Source: Auxenochlorella pyrenoidosa (lineage: Eukaryota > Chlorophyta > Trebouxiophyceae > Chlorellales > Chlorellaceae). Taken from it: DNA of 64,000 nt. Positions 32,703 to 43,105 of this stretch are shown here, one piece after another. A program made the position numbers and the translations under genes. The stretch's first letter is position 1. Every line of letters starts with the position of its first letter. The DNA is taken from NCBI GenBank assembly GCA_001430745.1, contig KQ481942.1:271086-335085 (forward strand). The letters are read 5' to 3'. The notes beneath the pieces are model-generated. The model did not search any database, was not told the DNA's origin, and saw only the letters and a list, made by a program, of their open reading frames with translations.

Positions 32703-35259
32703 CTACAGCTCGCTGTGCGGTTGACGCCATGTTCCCACTGTTTGCTGCGCGGAAGTGCTCTGCTGCTCTCTCGTGCAGTGCTCCGCCGTAAACGCCGTTA
32801 CTGGCACAAAGGTCCCGGCTTGTAGCTCTGCCTTCATCCCCTCCATGAGCCGCACCAGCTGCAGGGTCAGTCCATGCGCCAGGGGTGGTGTTGACGTAAA
32901 GGATGCATGCACGCCCACCGCATCAGGAGCGGATTGGTGGTGCAGCGCAGATGCGCCCTGATCAAGTGCACGCCCTCCTGCCCTCAGACACCCTGAAATA
33001 GCGTGCATGGCGCCATCCAGCCCAACAACCGTATCGACAGCACTTGCACACCACCACCTGGCACACTCCTTGCCTGAGCCCTCCGCTGGACATCAGCCTG
33101 CGACTGCGGCCGGAAGGCTGAGTTGTACGCTGCCGAGCGCGAATGGGGGACGTGCACTGTGAACGCCCGCGGGTGCACCACCAGGCGGCCTCCCCACGCC
33201 ACAAAGCTCTTCACATGGCCCGCCTGCAAGCATCAACAGGCCATGCATGTGTCTGAGCGACAGCACACCCTCAAGTTGACAAGCGCGCCAGCGAAGAGCA
33301 GCGAGCGGCACTTGGTGGGAGCGCGCACAGCACGGGTCTGAGCAACAGGCACCAAGCTGCTCGTCCCTTCGCCACAGCATAGCTACCTTGTTGTACCCGT
33401 ACTGCCGAAACCGCTCGTCGTACCAGGGCGTGTGCTTGCGAGCCATGACGGCGTACGGCTCAAAGTCCTGCATGATGCCAACAGGGCGGCGGTGGGCATG
33501 AGCCACTTGCGCGCACTCCTGAGAGACCACAGGTAGATGTGGCCCTTGGGCCTGGTACGAACTTGTAAACAAGCCTTCGGGCGACAAGTTGTAAGACTAG
33601 ACCAGACTAGACTAGATGTGGGGGGCCACCCACCTCGGCATAGTCGATGTTATAGAAGTCGGTGGCTGCCTCGAAGCGGCCGTAGTGGGTGGGATAGTAG
33701 GCGGCAGCGTACTCGGCGGCCTTGAACACCCACAGGTCGCCCGCTCGCCACCGGCGCATCGCCCACGCCTTGCCAGCTGCGCGCAGGGCCGAGCGCAGGA
33801 GGGGAGCACGCTCAATACGCGCCCTGGTGTGGGCATGTCCGGGGCTGTGCATGGCAGGAACCTCAGTCGGCTGCCAGAGCCAGCATGGAGGCGGCCAGCG
33901 CAACCATGCCAGTGGAAAACCAGAAACTAGAGCCGTAAGGTGAGGATTTGACAATACAATACACATCGCTGGTTATCGCGGCCCCCCAGTGCCGTACCTG
34001 CTGCAGCCTCAAAGGCCAGCTGCCGCCCATCCTCCACCGACAGCTGCCCGTTCACGTCGTGCCGCGTCTCAAACGCAGGCAGCACCACAGCGGCGCCGGC
34101 GTCCAGCTGCCGCTGCAGCGCCGCCCAGCCCCGGCTGCTGCTAAGCTCGGCGGCCAGCGAGGTGCTGGGCAGGATGTCAATGTCCAGGCACAGCACCGCC
34201 TGCACGCAAGAGGAGGGACAGCAGAGGAGTGAGGTCTGCCTGTTGCGCCGCGCAACCTTGCACAGCAGTACAGTCACGTTGCTGCACCCGACACTGGTGA
34301 TGGTGCGATTCGTTCGAGCCCTTGAGTGCAGCATGTCACGCATACGCACAATGGCACATGATCGACCATGCCCGAGCGGAACAAGCATTTCACCTCTGTG
34401 GTTGCCATCTGCAGCGCCCGGTTGCGCAGGGCGTTCAGCGGGTAGGTCACCAGCGGGGCGGGATCCTCTGCTGCCAGGTCCTCCGCATAGAGAGCCAACT
34501 GCAGCTGGCACCTGCCTGCAGAGAAAGCGTAGGCACCAAATGTAGCAGTTAATGCTTGCCAGCCTGCATGCAGAGCGCTGCTGGCAAGCACCCCAACCTG
34601 TATGCCAGGGTTGCGGTGCACCCCAGACGGGCTTTGACAGTACAGTACCGAATGCGTGCATGCTTGCAGACATGCACATGTGCGATCCTGCCTGCGTACC
34701 TTCACGCCGCATCCTGTTATAGAACTGAGCGACAAGCTGCATGGCAGTGGCTTCGGGCAGAGGCACGGCTCCAGAAGGTGCTGCTGCTGCAGGCATCAGG
34801 CCGCCGAGCACGGGCAGGTAGATGGCCGCTGCCAGTGGGAGGGGCCACAGCCTGCACTGGTCTGCCAGCCTCTCCATCCTGGAGCATGGTAGGGCGCAGG
34901 GAAGGCTTGCGACGGCGTCAGGGTGCCGCAGGGGAAGGAATATGGCTGCAAAGCAAGGGGCACAAGAGGCATGCTGCAGCACTGGTCACGCCGGCTTGGG
35001 CTGAGGCGCTCCGCCTGCGCTGCTGCAGTCCTCGCCTGTCAAAGCTGGACTGCGCCAGCACGGTCACTGTTGAGCTTGTGTTGGGGGCTGCACCCCACTG
35101 CGCCACGCGCCGCAGCAGCGGCGGCGGCTGCTCCACCGGCGCAGGGCCGCGGCATCTCTGCTGCGCCGCAGCCAGGGTGCAAGGTGGCACGCCGCCTGCA
35201 AATACGATCCCCAGCACGTGCAGAGCCAATAGGCCCAGCAACGGCAGTCGAGCGGCCAT
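32703..35259 (-). CDS. LARGE-type glycosyltransferase (GT49 family)
   Basis: Exons in coding order are 35036-35259, 34700-34878, 34394-34515, 33998-34199, 33634-33776, 33387-33467, 33074-33223 and 32703-32858; 418 aa. The N-terminus MAARLPLLGLLALHVLGIVFA is a signal peptide or membrane anchor, fitting a Golgi enzyme. Family features in order: TVTVLAQSSFDR then CRLWPLPLAAAIYLP; YPLNALRNRALQ; the metal-binding DxD in LDIDILPS (D181, D183); VVLPAFE; TDFYNIDY then DFEPYAVMARKHTPWYDERF; YGYNK; and a final HVPHSR. GT49 includes LARGE and B4GAT1, which add xylose or glucuronate to O-mannosyl glycans in animals; the algal acceptor is unknown. The introns after the first (gcgagg) and seventh (gcaagg) exons use GC donors. 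The C-terminal exon is helical and unlike animal LARGE. Confidence 0.83.
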
Positions 35260-35847
35260 TCGGCCACCGCGCAAGTTGAAGTGCCCTCTCCGCAAACTGC
35301 TGAATGTGCAGTTGCTGCTCAGGTCCGATGTCGGGGCACACAACGCCGAGTTGTAAGCGGTCCAGCGGAGGGGCAAACGAATGTGCACCTGGACGGCCAA
35401 GTAACAATGCTGGTAGCGGCGCCATGCTGACGTCGACATCACACCCCTGGAAGGTCAACAGCTTTCTGTCTTTCGCCCCCTGCACAACTCAGAGATTGCA
35501 CTGTTGAACGAAAGGAGGCATGGTGTTGGTATGAAATCGTCCAGCTGGACGAGTGGGGAAAGCAAGGGGGGCATGCCAAGAAGCGGCAAGTGCACGTGGC
35601 GGCGGGGCTTTCAGGCATCGGGGGAGGGTTGCTAGCTGGCAGTAGGACGAGGAGGGCGGCGACGGGAGAGCAGTGCCGAAACAATTTGCTGGCGCCGCCC
35701 TGTGCGGGCAGCGCCACGAGTACAGGTAGGAGATGAAAGGGTAAAAAGGAGGTCTGTGCCTCAAGTTCCGTTATACAGACTCTTGAGCCCAAACAAGCAA
35801 AAGGGTGGCCGACGAGCGGTCCCCCGGCGGCTGCACACACGGGCGCG
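35260..35847. other. Intergenic region between two minus-strand genes
   Basis: These 588 bp hold the promoter of the GT49 gene and the 3' untranslated region of the rhodanese gene. One hairpin repeat copy (35751-35801) lies 47 bp beyond the rhodanese stop. Confidence 0.5.
35751..35801 (-). repeat. Hairpin repeat, copy 4
   Basis: Read on the minus strand: TTGTTTGGGCTCAAGA, then GTCTGTATAACGGAACTTG, then GCACAGACC. It lies in the 3' flank of the rhodanese gene, sense orientation. The inner stem is partly deleted; the outer stem is intact. Confidence 0.8.
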
Positions 35848-38800
35848 TCATGCCGAGGCGGGGGCTGCCTGCCGCTGCTGCAGGCGCTGCCGCAGCTCTC
35901 GCAGCCGCGCCAGCCGCTGCAGCCGCTCTTCCTGCTGGTCGGCGTCCGCGGACGCGGCGGGGTCGCTCGGCGCCGCCCCCTCTGCCACCTGGCTCTGCAG
36001 CTGGGCCAAGACCTCCTTGGCCTGTCGCCGCCGCTCCACCTGCAGGGGTGGGGTTGGTGGTCCAGACGCCGGTGGGCATGAGTGGCTAGGACTAGAAAAC
36101 CCTTCAAACCCCAAATTGCTCTACTGGAAGCCTCTTGCGGAGCGCAAGATGGTGATACATTTTCAACGCATGCTGCGGCCTGCTGGCTGGCACAGCTGCG
36201 GCACGCTGGCCAGGTCAGCCGCTGCAGCGTCGGCCCACCTTGACTGCCCGCTTTGCCAGGTCCCGCTGCTTCAGCGCCTGCTGCCGCTTGCGGCGCCGCG
36301 AGATGCGGCCCTCGCCGCGACCTGCCGCGATGGCCTGCTTGACCTCTGCATCAAGGTATTGATTGATTGAAAGATTAATCAATGGGTGGGCAGGCGGAGT
36401 GGTGCTTCGGTAGCGCGACGAAGGCAGCTGGCAGGGGCCGCGGCCGGGGTGCCCGCGCCATTAGTGCTCAGCGGCCAGGCTGGCAAGCGCCGGCTGGTCA
36501 AAAAGGTGCAGTCGCCAGCTGGTCATACCGATCTGCGCACAGGCGCAAAAACGTTCAAACCATAGCAAACCCATGCCCTCATAAATGCAGGTGAGCACAA
36601 GCGCAGCTGTTGCACAGTGGCGCGCAACGAGCATAATGCACGCAAGTAGCTGCCTCTCCTGGGACCCCATGCCAGGAGTCGCTGTGTCGACCCCACTTCT
36701 CAAAGGGTGGAACCCATGGCAGCACCCCAAGGCCCCAAGCCAGCCCTAAATCACCTCCAACGGGGTCTTCACCTTCCGACGACGACGATGCGTACTCGGC
36801 CCAGTTGCCGTACGTCCCCTTGGTCTTGGTGGGGCGCAGCAGGCGGGGCGCGTCCATGCAGCCCTCGCAGCAGCAGCCACTGAACTTGCCCTTGCACGTA
36901 TCGCACGCAATGAACAGCTTGTTGCTGCACAGGCAAGGCGGGAGCCGATGGAACGTGAGGCGCATGCACGTGCAGGGCTTGCAGGCCGAGGGGCAGACAA
37001 GTGGCAGAGGAGGCGGGGGGCGCAACAAGCGGTCTATGGCAAGTCGGGAGTCGCAGGGTGGTCCCCCACCCCCACCCCCCACCCCGCCCCCACCCACCCA
37101 CAAACCCACCCACACGCACAGCACCCACCAGTCAATGTTTGCGCAGTTCATGTGAGGCAGCACTGCCTCTGCGCCGCAGACCTGGCAGGGCGCGGCAGCC
37201 TCCAGGGGGGCCTCCTCATCCTTGTCTGCGAGCGCAGAAGGCGCATGGCAGCCATGCTGTGAGTTGGAAAAGGCGCATGCACGCCATGCCGCAAGTCTGA
37301 AGCAGCACATGGCAGCCGTGAAGCGGGCGAGTGCTGCCCAGGGCGGGCATACGACAGCGCGTCAGGAGGTGCTTGCCTTGAAGGTTGCATGCGGGCCTCG
37401 GCTGGGGGAACGCAGCTCACGTGCTCCCCAGAGCGCACCAAGCGGCCGGTCCTCTGACCCACCCCAACCAGCAGGCAGGCAGGCTGGTGCAGCGCAGCAC
37501 AGCGCAGCACAGCACAGGCGGCGGACTCACTGTAGCGGATGGCCATGCGCCCGTCAAACACAAACAGCGACCCGTTCCAGTGGTCCAGGCCCTCCTCCCG
37601 CATGTAGTTCTGGATGCCGCCCTGCAGCGTGTACAGGTTGTTGAAGCTGCGAGGGGCGGGGGTGGGGAGGGATGGGGGGTGGGGTGGTGGGGTGGTGGGG
37701 GTGGGGGTGTTTGTGTGTGTGTGGTGTGGTGGGGGTGGTGGGTGGTTGGGGGGCGAGGCGGGGCGGCGCGTCAGCGGCGCCCCTGCACGAGCCGCATACG
37801 GCCGCTCGGCTGCCCCGGCTGCAAGTGTCTCCTGGGACTTGAGCAATGAACTGCAGAGCGCAGCGCGCGCACGAGCCCTCGGCACTCATTCCGCTCATAG
37901 CTGTGGTACAACTGCTTTGTGCAACCTGCATGCCCAGGCGCTCACCCCTTGCGCTTGAGATACGTGCCGTACACATCGCAGCGGATGCCGCCGGTGCAGT
38001 AGATCATCACAGGCTGCTCGGGGTCAGCTTCCTGCATCGGCAGCAGAAAAAAAAACATGATGGGAGGCCGGGGGCAGGCTGCCTGCTGCACCTGCGCCAC
38101 GAGTTGCCGGGGGGTGCCCAAAGCAGGCCAACAGACGTGCCAGCACTGAGCACACAGGGCGGCAGCCTTGGAAGGGCGGCGCCCATCCGGCGGTGCGCCG
38201 CACCTCCAGGTATGCAGGCAGCTTCTGCGGCAGCGCCTCCGTGGGCGTCTCGTGGAAGTTGTCCTGCAGCCGGGGCGGTGCATGGGATGCAGGGTGCAGG
38301 GTGCAGAGAGCTGCGGCCAAAGGGGAAGCAGCTGATGTTGCAGAGCGCTGCGGGAAGGATGTGCTGCGGCCGGAGGGGAAGCAGCGGTTACCGTCCGCTC
38401 GCTGCCCGCCACGCGAGGCGAGCGCAGAAGGCGCTGCGAGGCAGGCAGGGCATGCTCTCGGGGGACTCCCCCGAGAGCATGCCCGGGGGCGGCGCATCGG
38501 GGTGCCCGCCTACGCACCTCCAGCGGCCGCTCGGCGCCCTCAAAGTGCCCGGCATCCCACTCGTAGCTGTTGCGCACATCCAGCACCAGCGGCTTCTTCC
38601 CAGTCAGCTTGGCCTCCGCCAACATGCGCTTCCACTCGGCGGGCTGCGCAGGCAGGGGCAGGGGGGCGGGAGCTGTTGCAAAATGGCGCGGCGGCGGCCT
38701 GCCGATGCTCTGGCGGGCTGCACGGGCGAGGGGCCGCCGGCAGCATGAGCATCTTTGGCGTCGCCGGTGTGGAGCGGCCGATGCCAATAGTGCTTGCGCC

Positions 38801-40440
38801 GCATCATGCGCCGGCATTTGGGAAGCTGCAAGCCGAGCCTGGGCGGGCGCGTCTGGATGCGCCCGCCCTCTGGCGGCGCGCCTCGCCCCTATAGTGCCCC
38901 TCTGCTGGCGCCCCTCACCGGCGTGGGGGTGGCGCGCTCCTCTGGCTTGGTGATCGGCAGGTCCTGCATGCCGCCCGCCAGGCTGATGAGGTTGGGCTTG
39001 TACTTGAGGCGCAGCTTGGGATACATGTGGTCGTCGGCAGGCCACACCGTATAGAACAGGCCCTGCAGCGGGCAGCCAAGAGGAAGCCACAGAAGCGAGG
39101 TGGGTCTGTGTCGCAAGTACTGCTGCGGTTGGACAGGCATGGAGCCCACACAAGTAAAGGCTGCGACGGGAGGGGCGCCGGTTGGCGATGCGAGTTGGGG
39201 AACTGTATGTGAGGTGCTGTGCATGACAGCAGGAAGAGCTGTGCGTGTTGTCGCCACCGCGTATAACCCGCTCGCCGTGGCCAGCAGGGCGGAGGGCTAA
39301 TGGTAAGATGGCAGTCGCTCTGGCGCCGTGTTACATCCACCGAGGGGAGGGAGGGCCCGCACCGTGGGAAAAGAGAGCGACGCATGCACATACGCACTGC
39401 TGAGGGCAGGAATGAAGAAAGTGCAGACCACAGTGCAAACACCGCGGCAACTACTGGAGATGTGCAACCCAGCCGGCCAGCTGCCCAACATTCCTTGAGA
39501 AGGCTTACCTTGAACAGTGGCTGCTCCGACAGCCACTTGGCATAGCCCTCTGCATCCTCCCGCACGCCACCAAACTGCGCATTCACACCCTGCAACTGGC
39601 AGCAAGACCTGGCGCATGTGAGGCCCTTGGGCAGCCAGAGCTACCCAGCAAGCAGGGCATGCACCATGTAATGTAAAGGGAAACATGGCGGCAAGACCAA
39701 TGCAAGGCAAACCGAACGATTTTTCCATCCGCCGTGGCCTTGCATGCAGACGCGTAGCTCCCTGCATCTTGCCTGCTCCGAAAAGTAGATGCGGCCGCGC
39801 ACTTCCTTGCCCTCCATCCACCGCTTGCTGGCGTTGATAATCTGCAGCAGCGGGCAACCCAGCAGGCAGCCCTCTGGCGCTTGAGGCGCAGCAGTGCCAG
39901 AGCAATCACCATGCGACAGCTTTTGCGCAGTGCTCAGCGCAGCCGCAGATGTGAGCCGGCAGGGGCTTCGCCACATGGCACGCTGCGCAGGCGGCAGCCT
40001 GCAAGGGCAGCCATGGCCAAGCCAGGCTGGCAGCGCACCTCCCAGGGGCGCTCCAGATCCACCAGGTGGAAGAAGTTGACAACAACATACTCCTTCTTTG
40101 GCCCTTCCTCCTGCTGTTGCTGCTGCTCGTGAGGCGCAGCCGCGGCAGTTGCCGGCCCCTGCTGCTGCTGCTCCGCCGCCGCTGCTGCCTCTGCTGCCTG
40201 CGCCCGCGCGGCCACGCACAGTGCACGCTGCAGACGCACAGAGGCCAGCAGGCCAGCGCCGCTGCGTGGAGCAGCTGGTGCGCGCGGCAGGGGCAGGGCA
40301 GGCGCGGCTGTGCGGGTTGTGGCCAGGCGCGGCGCTGCCACAGCCAGGGTGCTGGCGAGGCGGCTCGGCGCCCTGGCGGCGGCCATCCTCTTGAGCTGCT
40401 GGTAGGCTGTGCGGGCGGCTCCCCGTGCAAGCTGTTGCAT
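35848..40440 (-). CDS. Rhodanese / TrhO-type (UPF0176) protein, probably plastidic
   Basis: Twelve exons in coding order: 40039-40440, 39773-39841, 39509-39589, 38919-39062, 38518-38643, 38204-38263, 37946-38031, 37531-37646, 37129-37225, 36773-36924, 36239-36345 and 35848-36039; 543 aa. A long Arg/Ala-rich leader suggests plastid targeting. The N-terminal TrhO domain has KEYVVVNFFHLVDLE and GRIYFSEQGVNAQ. The rhodanese domain has LDVRNSYEWDAGHFEGA and the active loop CTGGIRC, with C306 as the likely catalytic cysteine. After GGIQNYM comes a cysteine cluster (CQVCG, CDTCKGKFSGCCCEGC) that probably binds zinc. A basic, Gln-rich helical tail ends the protein. Bacterial TrhO hydroxylates tRNA uridine-34; plant relatives are STR-type rhodaneses. 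The intron after 39773-39841 uses a GC donor. The intron before 39062 holds both repeat families. Confidence 0.87.
37069..37117 (+). repeat. CCCACC-rich tract
   Basis: This C/A-rich low-complexity run lies in the rhodanese intron below 37129. It is G-rich on the gene's sense strand, just after the donor. Confidence 0.85.
37660..37750 (+). repeat. GGGGTGG / GTGTGT tract
   Basis: This G/T-rich low-complexity run lies in the rhodanese intron next to the acceptor of the exon ending at 37646. The gene's sense strand is C/A-rich here. Confidence 0.85.
39101..39150 (-). repeat. Hairpin repeat, copy 5
   Basis: Minus-strand reading: CTTGTGTGGGCTCCATG, then CCTGTCCAACCGCAG, then ACTTGCGACACAGACCC. 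It lies in a rhodanese intron about 40 bp before the acceptor, sense orientation. Confidence 0.8.
39253..39383 (-). repeat. 131-bp dispersed intronic repeat, copy B
   Basis: Reverse complement of 10297-10427 with one difference (T for G near AGCCC[G/T]CCG). It lies in a rhodanese intron, again in the sense direction of the host gene. Confidence 0.9.
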
Positions 40441-40807
40441 CTGCAAAAAGCGAAAGAAGAAGGCAGGCGCGAGAGGGCTGTAAAATGACTGCGCGCCTCT
40501 TGCATTGGCTGAGAGGGGTCGAGGGCCAGGTCGGTACATGCAATCGGACGCACATACTCGCCGAGCAAAGACACGACGGTGGCGACGGCGCAAAAACCCA
40601 CCTGCTGACAGCGGTGGAACCAAAGCCAACCCGCGCGTGTGGAAAGGGCTCAGCTGTGTTCAGAGAATGGTGGGAGCGGGCTGCGAGTCGCAATGCATGT
40701 CCGCAAGGGTCCGACCTCAGCCTGCTGTGCGCTGTGCCGATGCCGCAGCCCGCCGACGGTCGGATCACAATTTACAATTTTACTTTCAATCAGCAGAAGG
40801 GACACAT
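40441..40807. other. Intergenic region
   Basis: This is the rhodanese gene promoter and the 3' flank of the methyltransferase gene, with TGTAA (minus) at 40772-40776. Because CAG directly precedes the rhodanese ATG, a 5' untranslated intron could end there. Confidence 0.45.
40772..40776 (-). terminator. TGTAA polyadenylation motif, uroporphyrinogen methyltransferase
   Basis: TTACA on the plus strand lies 32 bp after the minus-strand stop. Confidence 0.5.
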
Positions 40808-42786
40808 TTATTCCATTTGATTCTCGGGCGCGAACAAGCCCGCAACATGGCCAACCACCACAATGCATGGCGACAGCCGCTCCCCTGCTGTCAGGTCAAC
40901 AATGCTGGCCAGGGTGCCGCGCCACACCGCCTGCTCCTCTCCAGCTGCCTGGCGCACCACCGCCACGGGCGTGCTGCCAGCCTTGCCATGCTGCTGCAGC
41001 TGCTCTGCTATCTGCGGCAGGCTGCGCCCGCCCATCAGAAACACAGCTGTTGGCTGGGCCTGCAGGCACGGCAACCAGCATTGATGCAACGACATGAGAT
41101 TGCTTGCTGTCATGCTTGCAGAGTAGCAGGCCCTCATTTGTGACTGTAGGAGTTGGGCTGAATGAAATGAAGCAATTGAATGTTGCCACGGCCAGGCCCG
41201 CTGTGGGTGCTGCGCCGTCAGCGTCCAGAGGCCCCGCCTTGGAGGCCCGGCCTTGGAGGCGCCTGCCAGACCTCTCCCCACCCGCCCTCACCGCCAGAGC
41301 GGGCCAGTCCATGGCCTCGGTGTCATGCGCGCTGGTCACAACAAAGGCCTTGCTGAGCTCCGGGTGGGTCAGTGGGAAGCCTGCACGCATGGGCATGGAC
41401 AAGCGATACGGCAGCGGTTGTGCACTGATTCAGCCTGCGCGCATGGTCACGAACAAGCAATAGGGCAGTGGTTGTGCACTGATTCAACAATCATTTTGCT
41501 ACGCGTGTCAGTGGGGCGGGTATACGGGAGAGGCCAGGCGCAGGGCCTGCAGGGCAGCCCACCAGCCGCCAGCGGGGCCGCCTGGACGGAAGATATTCCG
41601 GGCACTATCTCGTAGGGGATGCCCGCTGCCCGCAACGCAGCCAGCTCAGAGTGCACCTGCGGGTGCCAGGGTGCAGGGGTGGTGCTCCCTTCAGCATGCA
41701 GCCGGCCCAAGTGCCTGCTGATTGTGCCTTCGGGCCGGGCCCCACCAGGATGGGCACAGCAGTGGCCCTCCCTCCTGCCCTCCGCCTGCCACCTCACCCG
41801 GCTGAATACGCTAGGGCAGCCGCCCTTGAGCCGCACAACAGTTCTGCCGCTCGCCGCCGCCTGCACCAGCAACTCGTCAATCTCTGCCTGCTTGACAGAG
41901 GGAGACGGAGACCATTTCAGGGGGCGCAACAGGAAGCAGCTTCTACATCAAACACGCAGTGCGTGGAATTCTACTTGGGTAAGCATTCATGCCAAACAGC
42001 CCACGCATGCACTACTGGGGCAGAGTGCATGCCAGGTGGCTGCACCTGCTTGATGGAGGGCCGCCCGCCCCTCTTGCCGACATACACTCGCTCGGCAGAG
42101 GGCGGGGCATACGCCTCTAGCGCTGCCGCAGCCCCCAGATCATCTGCAGTAGCAGGCAGGATAATGCGGTGTTCAAGAGAGTGCAGATTGAACTGGATGG
42201 TCTGCCCTGGCAGTGGTGAGCAGTGGAGACGCCAGATAGGGGCACTGACCGACTGCTACCGAGCGTATCTGGGGGACGACATGAGTGCACAGTTGCCCCA
42301 ACAGGTGCATGCACATCCAGAGTGGTTAGATCATGATGTGGCTGTGGGCATAGCAAGATGTATGATGTGTGCGCATCCGCTCACCGTAAATGACCACCTC
42401 TGCGTGGCGCAGCACCTCTGCTGCGCGGACCTGTGAAATGGAACACAAGCCTTGGTCATTGAGAGATGGACATTGTGCAAGCACCCTCAAGAACAGACAA
42501 GTGTCTGGTTCACCTCAGATGGCATGTGCACAGGTGGAAGGGCAGGCAGCCAGTGCAATTGCACCGATCAGAAGAGCCAAGGCCGCTGCTGGCGGTCAAC
42601 TGATGCACTTGCCGTCAGCAGGTCGGCTGGTCCAGGGCCGGCACCCACGATCCAGCATGTTGCGCTTGAAGTGTTTGCAGCGCTGCAGAGCGCAGATGAG
42701 GTGCGCAGGCGCGGAGTGGGCCGGAACACGCTGTAGGCTGGGGCCTGGTGAAGTGTCGAGCCCCAGAGAGTGTGAGGGATTGCCAT
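40808..42786 (-). CDS. UPM1: Uroporphyrinogen-III C-methyltransferase (siroheme synthesis)
   Basis: Exons in coding order are 42613-42786, 42385-42430, 42046-42143, 41798-41887, 41563-41656, 41292-41380 and 40808-41059; 280 aa. A leader of about 43 residues looks like a transit peptide. The catalytic domain follows: WIVGAGPGPADLLT (SAM-binding loop), RAAEVLRHAEVVIY, ERVYVGKRGG, VVRLKGGCPSVF, YEIVPGISSVQAAPLAAG, PLTHPE, AVFLMGG and TPVAVVRQA. It methylates uroporphyrinogen III to precorrin-2, the first step to siroheme, the cofactor of sulfite and nitrite reductases. The usual GGDP motif reads GGCP here, and the GRGGEE stretch that normally follows is missing. The exon 42613-42786 ends at a GC donor (gcaagt). 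Confidence 0.88.
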
Positions 42787-43105
42787 ATTGGCGATGAATG
42801 AAAGAGCGATCGATGCGCAGCACTAAACTGTGCTTTGCCTTCTGTGCAGCCTCCTGCACCCCCGCCGTCGAGTGCGCTGAGCGGGCAGCAGGCGGCACGA
42901 CAAGCCAGCTCTGTCCAACAAGCCGCGGGCCTATGTTACAGAGGAGACGAGCAGGGTGATCCCGCCGCGAGGAAGTTGAGGCCTACAAACACCCAGGCCA
43001 CAGTGGCAAGCACATGCGCAAGCAGGGGTGCGACCCTCAAGGGCCACGCCGCTGCCGCCGCCGAGTTTGGCATCGGAGCAGGGCTGCCGCGTTTGGTCGC
43101 CTCGG
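42787..43105. other. Intergenic region
   Basis: These 319 bp hold the methyltransferase promoter and the 3' flank of TPR protein 2, with TGTAA (minus) at 42936-42940. Nothing else is seen. Confidence 0.45.
42936..42940 (-). terminator. TGTAA polyadenylation motif, TPR protein 2
   Basis: TTACA on the plus strand lies about 166 bp after the minus-strand stop. Confidence 0.45.

Noticed and set aside
35751..35801. Hairpin repeat as a tRNA or snoRNA gene
   Set aside because: It has no cloverleaf, no A/B box pair, and no C/D or full H/ACA layout. The copies diverge too much for a conserved housekeeping RNA.
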